Source: Aphodousia sp048520025
Lineage (GTDB): Bacteria; Pseudomonadota; Gammaproteobacteria; Burkholderiales; Burkholderiaceae_F
Direction: 5' to 3'
NCBI GenBank assembly: GCA_048520025.1
Contig: DBFZTP010000112.1
Coordinates: 1-13,383, forward strand
DNA: 13,383 nucleotides
Position numbers and translations under genes: made by a program. The notes below the pieces were generated by a model. It was not told the DNA's origin, ran no database searches, and saw only the letters and a program-made list of their open reading frames with translations. The stretch's first letter is position 1, and every line of letters begins with the position of its first letter. Shown piece after piece: positions 1-7,754 of this stretch.

Positions 1-79
1 AAGTATTCACCCTAATCACGTTAACCCTTTTAACACCTCAAATCCTTAAAATCCAAAACGGTTCGAAAAAAACGCGAAA

Positions 80-99
80 CACTTCTTTCACAAGAAGTG
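80..99 (+). promoter_or_regulatory. Leader hairpin or operator upstream of dctA
   Basis: CACTTCTT (80-87) and AAGAAGTG (92-99) form a perfect 8-bp inverted repeat with a 4-nt loop (TCAC). It ends about 25 nt before the dctA start codon and just before the AAGGG ribosome binding site. It is not followed by a T-run, so it is not a typical terminator. It could be an RNA hairpin in the 5' leader or a DNA palindrome bound by a regulator. The structure is seen directly; the function is inferred. Confidence 0.4.
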
Positions 100-124
100 C
101 ATTTTAAAAAGGGCTTAAAAAATC

Positions 125-1480
125 ATGAAAAAACCGATTTATAGCGTTCTCTACTTTCAGGTGATCTGCGCCATCATTGCCGGTGTCACCCTGGGTTATT
201 TCTATCCCGACTTGGGCGCTTCCATGAAGCCGCTCGGTGACGGCTTCATCAAATTGATCAAAATGATCATTGCACCCGTGATTTTCTGTACGGTTGTGGT
301 TGGCATTGCCGGCATGAAAGACATGAAAAAAGTGGGCAAAACGGGTGGCTTGGCCGTTCTGTATTTCGAAGTGGTCAGTACCATTGCTTTGATCGTGGGT
401 CTCATTCTTGTTAACACGATTAAACCCGGTGACGGCATGCACGTCGATCCCGCTACACTCGACTCGGGCTCAGTCTCCATGTACACCTCGGGCGACAAGA
501 TCGGTTCGACGACGGACTTCTTCTTACACATCATTCCGAACACGGTTGTGGGCGCATTTGCTGAAGGTGAAATCCTTCAAGTGCTCTTTTTCTCGATTCT
601 CTTTGGTGTTGCCCTTCAACGCTTCGGTGGTCGTCGTACGCTTATTTTTGACATCATTGAAAAGAGCTCTCATATTCTCTTTCAAATTGTGAACATGATT
701 ATGCGCGTGGCCCCTATCGGTGCCTTTGGCGCCATGGCCTTTACGATCGGTAAGTACGGCTTGGCATCCCTTTTGCCGTTGGCAAAGCTCATGGGGACGT
801 TCTATTTGACGTGTTTCCTCTTTATCTTTGTCGTGCTTGGCGCTATCTGTCGCTACGCCGGTTTCTCCGTCTGGCGCTACATCTGCTACATCAAAGAAGA
901 ACTCTTGGTGGTGTTGGGCACCTCCTCTTCGGAATCTGCCTTGCCGCGTATCATGGAAAAGCTTGAAAACGCCGGTGTGAGTAAGTCTGTTGTGGGTCTT
1001 GTTGTGCCAACCGGGTACTCCTTTAACCTTGACGGTACCGCAATTTACCTTACGATGGCTGCAGTCTTTATTGCTCAAGCTTGTGACGTTCAAATGACCT
1101 TGATGCAAGAGTTGACGCTTTTGGCCGTGTTGCTCTTAACGAGTAAGGGCGCAGCCGGTGTGACGGGTTCCGGCTTCATTGTTTTGGCAGCCACCCTTTC
1201 TGCTGTCGGTCATGTGCCTGTTGCAGGTCTTGCTCTTATTCTCGGTATTGACCGCTTCATGTCCGAAGCTCGCGCTTTGACGAACATCATCGGTAACGGT
1301 ATTGCGACGATCGTTGTCGGCAAGTGGTGCGGAGAACTCGATCATGACCGACTTCACTCGGTCTTGGGTAAAGCCAACACGAGTATGCCCGATAAGATTC
1401 CTGAATTGCCGGAACCCAAGGTATTTAAGGATCGTGAGCAACTTCAATACATCCCGATTGACGACTACGAAAACCGTTAA
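125..1480 (+). CDS. dctA: C4-dicarboxylate:cation symporter DctA
   Basis: This is a 451-residue inner-membrane carrier of the DAACS (glutamate/dicarboxylate symporter) family. The family imports succinate, fumarate and malate with protons or sodium. The N-terminus closely follows E. coli DctA as I know it (the stretch MKPLGDGFIKLIKMIIAPVI at about 34-53). Family landmarks are all present: the serine-rich re-entrant hairpin GTSSSESALPR (265-275), PTGYSFNLDGT (295-305, the NMDGT-type substrate/cation motif), SKGAAGVTGSG (340-350) and FMSEARALTNIIGN (378-391). It is slightly longer than the E. coli protein (428 aa) because of a polar C-terminal tail. The ATG at 125 follows an AAGGG at a workable distance. 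No dctBD or dcuSR-type two-component genes are in the window. It converges on a dcuC-family gene, so importer and exporter/exchanger of C4 acids sit together. Confidence 0.96.
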   Translation: MKKPIYSVLYFQVICAIIAGVTLGYFYPDLGASMKPLGDGFIKLIKMIIAPVIFCTVVVGIAGMKDMKKVGKTGGLAVLYFEVVSTIALIVGLILVNTIKPGDGMHVDPATLDSGSVSMYTSGDKIGSTTDFFLHIIPNTVVGAFAEGEILQVLFFSILFGVALQRFGGRRTLIFDIIEKSSHILFQIVNMIMRVAPIGAFGAMAFTIGKYGLASLLPLAKLMGTFYLTCFLFIFVVLGAICRYAGFSVWRYICYIKEELLVVLGTSSSESALPRIMEKLENAGVSKSVVGLVVPTGYSFNLDGTAIYLTMAAVFIAQACDVQMTLMQELTLLAVLLLTSKGAAGVTGSGFIVLAATLSAVGHVPVAGLALILGIDRFMSEARALTNIIGNGIATIVVGKWCGELDHDRLHSVLGKANTSMPDKIPELPEPKVFKDREQLQYIPIDDYENR

Positions 1481-1499
1481 TTAAAGTACGCCTCCATAC

Positions 1500-1531
1500 A
1501 AAAAGGCCGCTTCAAACTGAGCGGCCTTTTT
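1500..1531. terminator. Shared bidirectional terminator between dctA and dcuC
   Basis: AAAAGGCCGCT (1501-1511) pairs perfectly with AGCGGCCTTTT (1520-1530) around an 8-nt loop. A-runs and T-runs flank both sides, so it can terminate dctA (+) and the convergent dcuC-family gene (-). It lies 19 nt after the dctA stop and 27 nt beyond the dcuC stop. Confidence 0.9.
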
Positions 1532-1557
1532 GGTGTCTTGAAATCTATCGATTCTGA

Positions 1558-2829
1558 TTAACTGATAAAGAACAAGAACGTTAATGTACAAATTTGTACA
1601 GGTGCAGAGCGTTTAATCACCTCAATCGGAGAAACACCTGCGATACCGGAGATCACGATCACACCGGCAGCCAACGGAGAAGACACACGACCGAACGTGG
1701 CAGCGCAGCTGGCCAAGTAGCCCAAGTCAGGAATCGTCAAACCGAAAGCTTCAGCGTGCGGGGTCACAGCTTCGTTAAATGCAAAAGCTGCAGCGTCACC
1801 GGAACCGGTCATCACACCCAAAACGTAGGGGCCGACAGCAGCACCGAGTTTGGCGAGTTCGGAAGAACCCTTCAAAGCTTCAACGAAGACTTCAATGACG
1901 CCACAAGCGCGCAAACCGGCGGCAAACACACCAGCAGCAATGATCAAGCCCAAGATGTTACCGTAGCCACGGCCCATGCCGTCGAAGAACTTACGGGTAA
2001 TTTCAGCGGGGTTAGCACGCGTGACAATCAACGTGTACATGACACCGACCAACATGGCCGTTGCCACAGAAATCTTAAATTGCGGAAGCCAAACGGCCAC
2101 AGCAAAGAGCAACACCACCGGCAAAAGCGGGGCGAAAGCAAAGAGTAAATTCGGGTTAGCGGGCAATTCAACCTTGTTGGCAGCATCATGCACGCCATCG
2201 TTATCAAAACCGTCTTTCTTGAAGTCGCCGAAAATCAAGCAGGCAACAACCATGAAGATGATACAAGCGATGGAGATCAAGAGCGTGCGCGTACCCGTGT
2301 AGGTCAAGTATTCCATAATCGGCCAATCAGCCAACTTGGCAACGAAGCCGTTGTGAGAAGAACCGGGAGACCAGAAAGAGGGCAACGTGGAAGCCACCAC
2401 CGTAGCAGCAGCCATTGCGGGACGGAAACCAGCGCGAATCATCAAAGCACAGATCGTCGGGCCGATGGCGGCACACATACCGGCCAAGGAAGAGATGGCG
2501 ATAGAGACGATACCCGTGACGATCATACAGCACGGTAACAAGAAGATACCGAGCTTATTCAAAGGCTTCGTCAAAAGCGAAACCAAGTGCAAGTCACACT
2601 TCGTGATGTTCATGACACCGGCAAAACCCATTGCCGAACAGATCACGATGATCAACGAGCTACTCGTCATGGATTTGTCGAATTGTTGGAATGCCGCATA
2701 AGGATCAAGCGACAAACAGCACATTAAAAAGCCTGAGGCGAGAAGCACTAAACGCGTTTCCCAGCGTTTTAACAGTCCGTAGACCGTGCCGCACACAACG
2801 ATTAAGGCGGCCCACATAGTCCAAGTCAT
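1558..2829 (-). CDS. dcuC: DcuC-family anaerobic C4-dicarboxylate transporter
   Basis: This is a 423-residue, very hydrophobic protein with roughly 11-12 membrane segments and a short polar loop near residues 201-226. DcuC-family carriers exchange or export C4-dicarboxylates such as succinate during fumarate respiration or fermentation. The C-terminal half matches the family well: GMGRGYGNILGLIIAAGVFA (284-303), VMTGSGDAAAFAF (339-351), GRVSSPLAAGVIV (380-392) and GVSPIEVIKRSAPV (398-411). The start was set at 2829 because GGAG lies 6 nt upstream of that ATG. An in-frame ATG at 2934 would add 35 polar residues, has no ribosome site and lies upstream of the candidate -10. The protein is a little shorter than E. 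coli DcuC (461 aa). Family assignment is firm; the exact substrate and direction are inferred. Confidence 0.88.
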   Translation of the reverse strand: MTWTMWAALIVVCGTVYGLLKRWETRLVLLASGFLMCCLSLDPYAAFQQFDKSMTSSSLIIVICSAMGFAGVMNITKCDLHLVSLLTKPLNKLGIFLLPCCMIVTGIVSIAISSLAGMCAAIGPTICALMIRAGFRPAMAAATVVASTLPSFWSPGSSHNGFVAKLADWPIMEYLTYTGTRTLLISIACIIFMVVACLIFGDFKKDGFDNDGVHDAANKVELPANPNLLFAFAPLLPVVLLFAVAVWLPQFKISVATAMLVGVMYTLIVTRANPAEITRKFFDGMGRGYGNILGLIIAAGVFAAGLRACGVIEVFVEALKGSSELAKLGAAVGPYVLGVMTGSGDAAAFAFNEAVTPHAEAFGLTIPDLGYLASCAATFGRVSSPLAAGVIVISGIAGVSPIEVIKRSAPVQICTLTFLFFIS

Positions 2830-2911
2830 TGGATTTCTCCATTGGTTAAAAAGAAGAGGTTTTTCATGAGTTTTTGTGCCCTGCAGAGTCCAAAAACAGT
2901 CATAGCCTGTC

Positions 2912-2917
2912 ATTGTA
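2912..2917 (-). promoter_or_regulatory. Candidate -10 element of dcuC
   Basis: The minus strand reads TACAAT here, about 83 nt before the dcuC start at 2829. The hexamer at the expected -35 position is poor (TATCGT), which would fit an activator-dependent promoter. The location supports the shorter dcuC start. This is a motif match only. Confidence 0.35.
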
Positions 2918-2980
2918 TGTAGGGCAAATCTCAAACGATATTAGGATAACCCCTAGAGATTTCGTTAAATTTCGCAAACT

Positions 2981-2996
2981 TATGATAAGTGTCACA
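2981..2996. promoter_or_regulatory. CRP/FNR-family-like operator between dcuC and pepT
   Basis: TATGA-N6-TCACA (minus strand TGTGA-N6-TCATA) matches the CRP consensus TGTGA-N6-TCACA in nine of ten half-site positions. It sits in the 268-bp divergent intergenic region, roughly 100 bp upstream of pepT and about 65 bp upstream of the candidate dcuC -10. Regulation of dcuC by CRP/FNR-type proteins is known in enterobacteria; here it is inferred from the motif. Confidence 0.35.
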
Positions 2997-3097
2997 TCTT
3001 AGGCAAATATACCTAGAAGAATTTGCGTTTTTAACTAAAATTTGATCCACTTTTTGGAAGATTTTTTCTTTCTCACATTTTCTTTTTGAGGTCTTAA

Positions 3098-4384
3098 ATG
3101 CTCCAACATCAGTACTATGGCAACTTCACAAAAGAAGAATTTGAAGCTTTGCCTGAGATCCTTCAACGCTTCTTGTCCTATACGCAATACAACACAACGA
3201 GTAATCCGCATAGTGACACCTTGCCCTCTACGCCAGAGCAAATGGCCTACGCTCAACTTTTGAAAGCCGAATTTGAAAGTGTGGGTATTAAAGACTGCAA
3301 AGTCACCGACAAAGGCATTGTCTACGCATGGGTACCTGCTTCAGAAGGATTGGAAACTGCACCGGCCTTAGGACTCATTGCTCACATGGACACGTCTCCT
3401 GAAGCGAGCGGCGAACCCGCCCAATGGAAAGTCATTGACTATAAGGGCGGAGACATTGTTTTAAACGAAGAAAAGGATATCGTTCTAAAGCTTGAACGCT
3501 TCCCGGAAGTCGCTAAATACGCAGGCCAACCCTTGGTTGTGACGGACGGCACCACGCTTTTGGGCGCTGACGACAAAGCCGGTATTGCCGTGTTGGTGCA
3601 ATTGGCGAAATACTTCGTGGAACACCCTGAAGTGGCCCACGCAAAGCTATGCTTTTGCGTAACGCCCGATGAAGAAATCGGTCGTGGCACTGCCGGGTTT
3701 GATCCGAAGGAATTTGGTGCAGACTATGCCTATACGATTGATGGTAGCGAAGTGGGCGGTTTTGACACAGAAACCTTTAATGCGGCAATGGTGACGGCTC
3801 ACTTTGAGGGTTTAAACGTTCACCCGGGTTCAGCAAAAGACAAAATGGTCAACGCCATTCGTATGGCAATGGACTTTTTAAGCCGCTTCCCGGCAGAAAG
3901 TATTCCGGAAAAGACATGTCGCTATGAAGGGTTCTTCCATCCGATTGGCATCACGGGTGCCGTTCGTGGTGTTGATGTTCGAATGCTCATTCGTGACCAT
4001 GACAACACCAAGTTTGAAGACCGTAAAGCTTACGTGCACAAAGTGGCTGAAGAAATGAATAAGGTGTGGGACGGTCGTGTGACCGTAACGGTTATAGACC
4101 AATACTACAATCTTATGAATTACTTGAAGGACTATCCGGTCGTTTGCGACATCGCTCGTGAAGCTTTCCGTCGCGAAGGGTTGGAGATCGTTGAAAACCC
4201 GGTGCGTGGTGGTTCGGATGGTTGCCAAATCTCGAAGATGGGCGTGCCCACTCCGAACTTCTTCACGGGTGGCTTAAATTTCCACGGTGTCTATGAGTGC
4301 TTACCGGTTAAGTCTATGCTTCGTTCTTATGACATTGCCAAGCGTTTGTGCGAAATGTCCTCAGAAGTGAAAACCTTAAAATAA
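3098..4384 (+). CDS. pepT: Peptidase T (tripeptide aminopeptidase)
   Basis: This is a 428-residue cytoplasmic M20-family metallopeptidase that removes the N-terminal residue from tripeptides, using two zinc ions. The metal and catalytic motifs are intact: AHMDTS with H96 and D98, LLGADDKAG with D158, TPDEEIG with E192/E193, IDGSE with D215, and NFHG with H396 near the C-terminus. VHPGSAKDKMVNA and RGGSDG are also typical of PepT. The ATG at 3098 follows GAGG with 6 nt spacing. Compared with E. coli PepT (408 aa) there is an N-terminal extension of about 19 residues before the LQRFLSYTQYNT segment that aligns with the usual start. The gene is monocistronic: divergent promoter region upstream, terminator 18 nt after the stop. 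Confidence 0.96.
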   Translation: MLQHQYYGNFTKEEFEALPEILQRFLSYTQYNTTSNPHSDTLPSTPEQMAYAQLLKAEFESVGIKDCKVTDKGIVYAWVPASEGLETAPALGLIAHMDTSPEASGEPAQWKVIDYKGGDIVLNEEKDIVLKLERFPEVAKYAGQPLVVTDGTTLLGADDKAGIAVLVQLAKYFVEHPEVAHAKLCFCVTPDEEIGRGTAGFDPKEFGADYAYTIDGSEVGGFDTETFNAAMVTAHFEGLNVHPGSAKDKMVNAIRMAMDFLSRFPAESIPEKTCRYEGFFHPIGITGAVRGVDVRMLIRDHDNTKFEDRKAYVHKVAEEMNKVWDGRVTVTVIDQYYNLMNYLKDYPVVCDIAREAFRREGLEIVENPVRGGSDGCQISKMGVPTPNFFTGGLNFHGVYECLPVKSMLRSYDIAKRLCEMSSEVKTLK

Positions 4385-4402
4385 TCACTTTTCTGATCTG
4401 AC

Positions 4403-4440
4403 AAAAAACTCGGTGGATTTTTAGGTTCACCGAGTTTTTT
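4403..4440. terminator. Shared bidirectional terminator between pepT and the AEC gene
   Basis: AAAAAACTCGGTG (4403-4415) pairs with CACCGAGTTTTTT (4428-4440) in a perfect 13-bp stem with a 12-nt loop. It ends in six Ts on either strand. It lies between the stops of pepT (4384) and the AEC gene (4444), so it serves both. Confidence 0.93.
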
Positions 4441-4443
4441 CAA

Positions 4444-5352
4444 TTAGAGCATGATGAGGGCACTTACAATGGGGATACTTGCGGCTACCGATAAGGAATT
4501 AAAGTTGGCCGCCATCTTCACATCGCATTTGGCCTTAATGGAGAAAATCATCGCTACCGCAGGAATCGGGGCAAAGGCCAAAATGGCCAATGCACGACGA
4601 ATTTCTTCATCAAAGGGCAACAAATAGTAAAACGCCGCTGAAATGACGGCCGAGAAAAGCAAACGAACGAAAAGAAGCTTAAAAAGGTCGATGACTTGGT
4701 CACGACGCATCATGAGATTAATCCCCTGCCCGATCATGATCATCGCCAAAAAGGCGTTGGCATTGGCGCCGATTTGCGCCACGTCCAACACCGCCTTCGG
4801 GAAAGACAAGTGCAATAGGGCCATGATCATCATCACGCCATAAGCCCAAATGGGACCCGATGTCGCCAAACGAGAAAGGATGCTCTTAGCATAATCCCAA
4901 CGAGAGCCTTCAGAGCCCACCGCAATGGAGTACGTTGTCCCCGTGCACATCAAGGCATTACCGATATCAAACATACAGATGGATAAAAAGCCCAAGGGAG
5001 ACAAAAAGCTTTGCAAGAAAGGCATGGCAAAGGTGCCGATGTTGTAGCCAGCCAAGTTAATGGCGGCAAAGGTACGTGCAGTCGGATTTTTACGCTGCCA
5101 AACCATGCCCACCACAACCATCACGAGGTTAGCGAGAACGCCTAAGATAATCAGACCAAAAAAGCTTGCTTTCATCTCAATACCATTGAGACTCACCATC
5201 ACCAAGCAAGGCAACGTCACGTAAAGTAAAAGACCCGAAATCGCATGAACGGTGTCGGCCTTGAGCACGTTACAGCGACGAAGGATGTAGCCCAAAACAA
5301 TGAAGGCAACAAAGCCAGCAATTTTTGCCAAAGCTTCCATTTCAATACACAT
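4444..5352 (-). CDS. AEC (auxin efflux carrier) family transporter
   Basis: This is a 302-residue integral membrane protein with about ten hydrophobic segments in two repeats. That layout and length are those of the AEC/Mem_trans family of bile/auxin-transporter-fold carriers. The N-terminus VLGYILRRCNVLK (19-31), the first-repeat crossover NLAGYNIGTFAMPF (99-112, with N104 and P111) and the C-terminal FAPIPAVAMIFS are typical. Bacterial members move organic anions such as malate or malonate, but the substrate cannot be read from this sequence. Two in-frame starts are possible, the ATG at 5352 and one at 5340 (MEALAKIAGF); neither has a clear Shine-Dalgarno and the second fits family N-termini slightly better. 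It diverges from lpxH across 87 bp. Its proximity to dctA and dcuC makes a carboxylate substrate attractive, as inference. Confidence 0.88.
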   Translation of the reverse strand: MCIEMEALAKIAGFVAFIVLGYILRRCNVLKADTVHAISGLLLYVTLPCLVMVSLNGIEMKASFFGLIILGVLANLVMVVVGMVWQRKNPTARTFAAINLAGYNIGTFAMPFLQSFLSPLGFLSICMFDIGNALMCTGTTYSIAVGSEGSRWDYAKSILSRLATSGPIWAYGVMMIMALLHLSFPKAVLDVAQIGANANAFLAMIMIGQGINLMMRRDQVIDLFKLLFVRLLFSAVISAAFYYLLPFDEEIRRALAILAFAPIPAVAMIFSIKAKCDVKMAANFNSLSVAASIPIVSALIML

Positions 5353-5439
5353 ACAAAAAGAGAGAACAAAATTTTACGCCTTAGCTCACGCTTAACACGA
5401 AAGCACTGTAAACTTTCCTAAGGTTTTGGATTTAGTTTT

Positions 5440-6237
5440 ATGTCAATTTTTAGTACACCCGTTACCGACACCGAGACGCTTGAACTCAATCTCAAGCGCC
5501 CCTACTTCATTTCTGACTTGCACCTAGATGTTAATCGTCAAAAGGACTTTGCATGTTTTTCGCGTTTTATCCGTGAGCATCAAGAAAATTTTGATGAGCT
5601 CGTCATCTTGGGGGATTTCTTTGACTATTGGGTGGGCGATGACGCCATTGGCACCGCACATGACTATATTGAAGTGTTGCGTGAACTCTCTAAAAACAAA
5701 AAACTTTTCATCATGCACGGCAATCGTGACTTTATGTTGGGAGGCGAGTTTGCCAAAACCATTGGTGCGACACTTCTAACCGATCCGACAAGAGCCGTCA
5801 TCGGTGACAAACACTATCTTTTATCACACGGTGATATTTGGTGTACACGCGATTCGGATTATCAAAAAGTACGTGCTCGCGTGCGCTCTTTTGCTTGGCA
5901 ATGGTTTGTTTTGCGCTTGCCCCTTGCAAAGCGCTTAGACATTGCTAGAAACGCCAGAAATAAAAGCCATGAGAAAAAAATGGAAAAACCCGTTGAAGCG
6001 ATGGATGTCGTCAACGAGGCCATTCTTGACCACTGCTCAAAAGAAACCATTGGCATTATTCATGGTCATACGCACCGTCCAGGCCAATACTGCGTATCCG
6101 ATACGGTTAATCGCTGGGTCATTCCGGATTGGCGCCATGGAGAGGATAATGATCTTACGCTTGGGTTCATTGCTTTTGAAAATGGTGAGCCTTGCATTGA
6201 AATGGCAACCTATGACGCCAAGGAGATTGCAAAATGA
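5440..6237 (+). CDS. lpxH: UDP-2,3-diacylglucosamine diphosphatase LpxH
   Basis: This is a 265-residue calcineurin-like phosphoesterase. LpxH hydrolyses UDP-2,3-diacylglucosamine to lipid X and UMP, the fourth step of lipid A synthesis, at the cytoplasmic face of the inner membrane. All dimetal motifs are intact: SDLHLD (D26, H28), LGDFFDYW (D59), HGNRDF (N95), SHGD (H130) and HGHTHRPG (H208, H210). GDFFDYWVGDD and the paired basic segment around 165-180 separate LpxH from generic phosphoesterases. It has about 18 residues before the position where E. coli LpxH begins, and no internal Met offers a shorter start. The ATG at 5440 has only a weak ribosome site. It is the first gene of a probable three-gene operon, and its stop overlaps the next start (ATGA at 6234-6237). 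Confidence 0.95.
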   Translation: MSIFSTPVTDTETLELNLKRPYFISDLHLDVNRQKDFACFSRFIREHQENFDELVILGDFFDYWVGDDAIGTAHDYIEVLRELSKNKKLFIMHGNRDFMLGGEFAKTIGATLLTDPTRAVIGDKHYLLSHGDIWCTRDSDYQKVRARVRSFAWQWFVLRLPLAKRLDIARNARNKSHEKKMEKPVEAMDVVNEAILDHCSKETIGIIHGHTHRPGQYCVSDTVNRWVIPDWRHGEDNDLTLGFIAFENGEPCIEMATYDAKEIAK

Positions 6238-6911
6238 GTCAACAATCTTTTCGCACGTCTTATAAAATCGCAGCCGTCCTTTTAACGACGTTAACGCTGA
6301 CGGCTTGCGCAACTCCCACGGTGACCACGCAAGTGCAGATTTCCTCACGCTTATCCATGGCTCCCACGCTTGATAACCCCAATCTTCGACCCATGCCAGA
6401 CTGGGGGCACACCGTCGCCATTGTGCCCGGTGCCAGCACAAAGGCCATGGATCCGACTTACGAAGCGATTAAAGAGTCTGTAAAGGCCATGCTTTTTGCG
6501 GCAAAGTTTGAGCCGATTGAAGGCAACAAGCGCTCTGACTACAAACTCTCGATTGACTGGTCGCTTAAATCCTCTCGCAAAATTGAAGAAATCGAAGAAG
6601 TGCCCGTGATGATGCCAGGCCCCATCATTTGGAATCCCCGCTACCATCACTACCATCGTATGGGCATGGAAACCGTTTGGGTGAGCCAAGTGCGCCATGT
6701 GCAGCTCTACATGCGAACGCTCACCTTAAATCTCTACGAAGGCAAAGATAAAACACCGGTTTATACAGCGACCGTCTCACATGAGTCTCGTTGCAAACAA
6801 TACCGCGATGCCATTCCATACCTTGTGCACGCAGGGATTAATAATCTCTACAGCCCCAACGGAACGCAAAAGTTAGAAACGGTTGAAGCGGTAACCGAAA
6901 TTTGTCGCTAA
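6234..6911 (+). CDS. Putative outer-membrane lipoprotein of unknown function
   Basis: This is a 225-residue exported lipoprotein. It has a basic N-terminus, a hydrophobic stretch (about 12-22) and a lipobox LTAC with the lipidated cysteine at residue 25. The mature part, with TVAIVPG near 60-66, a segment around 100-115 (KRSDYKLSIDWSLK) and a late LTLNLYEGKDKTPVYTATV, loosely resembles DUF4136-type lipoproteins; I cannot confirm that. Residues 117-145 combine an acidic run, two Met-Pro repeats and a His-rich patch (YHHYH at 137-141), which may bind metal. The start has a perfect AAGGAG 8 nt upstream and overlaps the lpxH stop by 4 bases, so translation is probably coupled. Operon with lpxH suggests an envelope role. 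Confidence 0.82.
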   Translation: MSQQSFRTSYKIAAVLLTTLTLTACATPTVTTQVQISSRLSMAPTLDNPNLRPMPDWGHTVAIVPGASTKAMDPTYEAIKESVKAMLFAAKFEPIEGNKRSDYKLSIDWSLKSSRKIEEIEEVPVMMPGPIIWNPRYHHYHRMGMETVWVSQVRHVQLYMRTLTLNLYEGKDKTPVYTATVSHESRCKQYRDAIPYLVHAGINNLYSPNGTQKLETVEAVTEICR

Positions 6912-6916
6912 TTGTT

Positions 6917-7702
6917 ATGGAAAAAGTTGCCATTATTACGGGAGCGTCAAGCGGCCTTGGCGCTGAATTTGCTCGAAGTTTAGCCACCCAAGGCTATCGT
7001 TTGCTGTTGATTGCACGACGCAAAGAAAAACTTCAAGAAGTCGCCCAATCGCTTCATGCAATCGCAGACATTTTGCCGCTGGATTTAACCGAGACCGATG
7101 CTTGTGAAAAGGTTGTTGACTACTTAAATACCCACAAACTTCAACCTTCACTTCTCATCAATAATGCGGGATTTGGCAGTTTTGCTCCAGCATTAGAAAT
7201 TGATGTGGACAAACAAGAAGCGATGATTGATCTTAATGTCAAAGCACTCACGACACTTACTTTGACCATTGCTCCCATGATGAAAGAGGCTCGTGACGGC
7301 AAAATTCTTAACGTAGCATCCATTGCCGCTTTTTGCCCTTGTCCTAATCTTGCGGTCTACGGTGCTACAAAAGCTTATGTCCTCGCCTTTACGGAAAACC
7401 TTGCTGCCGAACTTCGCCCCTTTGGGGTCACTGTCACGGCATTATGCCCAGGCCCTGTTCGGACAGACTTTTGGGCTGTAGCGGGCGTTAATCGTACGCA
7501 GTCTTTTGATTTTTGTATGAGTGAAGCAAAGGTTGTTGTTCGTGATGGCCTAAATGCGCTTCAAAATGAAAAGGTTAGTGTGACCTCAGGGCTAATGAAT
7601 AAGTTGCTCTATGGTGTGATTCGCTGTGTACCACGAAGCCTTAGCATTCGTGTTGCTCAATACATCATGGATAGCGTTTCAGAGAAGAATCAAAAAAATT
7701 AA
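6917..7702 (+). CDS. Short-chain dehydrogenase/reductase (SDR), NAD(P)-dependent
   Basis: This is a 261-residue classical SDR oxidoreductase. It has the cofactor glycine motif TGASSGLG (8-15), NNAG (82-85), and the catalytic tetrad N107, S135, Y148 and K152 (YGATK at 148-152), followed by CPGPVRTDF. Two arginines after the second strand (IARRKEK, R34/R35) favour NADP(H), by family rule. The sequence is closest in feel to the DltE/YqjQ-like group acting on unknown carbonyl or alcohol substrates. The ATG at 6917 was chosen because the glycine motif then starts eight residues in, as usual. A TTG at 6902 would overlap the lipoprotein gene by 10 bases. There is no strong Shine-Dalgarno, so translation may depend on coupling to the lipoprotein gene 5 nt upstream. 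The substrate is unknown. Confidence 0.9.
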   Translation: MEKVAIITGASSGLGAEFARSLATQGYRLLLIARRKEKLQEVAQSLHAIADILPLDLTETDACEKVVDYLNTHKLQPSLLINNAGFGSFAPALEIDVDKQEAMIDLNVKALTTLTLTIAPMMKEARDGKILNVASIAAFCPCPNLAVYGATKAYVLAFTENLAAELRPFGVTVTALCPGPVRTDFWAVAGVNRTQSFDFCMSEAKVVVRDGLNALQNEKVSVTSGLMNKLLYGVIRCVPRSLSIRVAQYIMDSVSEKNQKN

Positions 7703-7711
7703 CAGAAAGCC

Positions 7712-7740
7712 TTGCATATTTGAATTGAAGTCTGCATAAT
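7712..7740 (+). promoter_or_regulatory. Promoter of the tRNA-Arg gene
   Basis: TTGCAT (7712-7717) and CATAAT (7735-7740) are spaced by exactly 17 bp and end 14 nt before the mature tRNA 5' end. This fits a sigma70-type promoter giving a very short 5' leader. It lies entirely in the gap after the SDR stop, so the tRNA need not depend on read-through. Confidence 0.65.
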
Positions 7741-7754
7741 ACTGATTCCGCAGT

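Noticed and set aside
524..1108. 194-codon minus-strand ORF inside dctA
   Set aside because: It lies wholly antisense to a clear dctA, has low-complexity polar composition and shows no recognisable domain.
1594..2148. 184-codon plus-strand ORF inside dcuC
   Set aside because: It is antisense to a well-supported membrane protein; its Gln/Thr/His-rich composition is that of a shadow frame.
2830..2934. Longer dcuC start at 2934 adding 35 residues
   Set aside because: It has no ribosome site, the extension is polar and unlike the family, and the candidate -10 lies inside it. The ATG at 2829 has GGAG at the right distance.
6902..6916. TTG start for the SDR gene
   Set aside because: It would need a rare start codon and adds five residues before the usual SDR N-terminus; the ATG at 6917 fits better.
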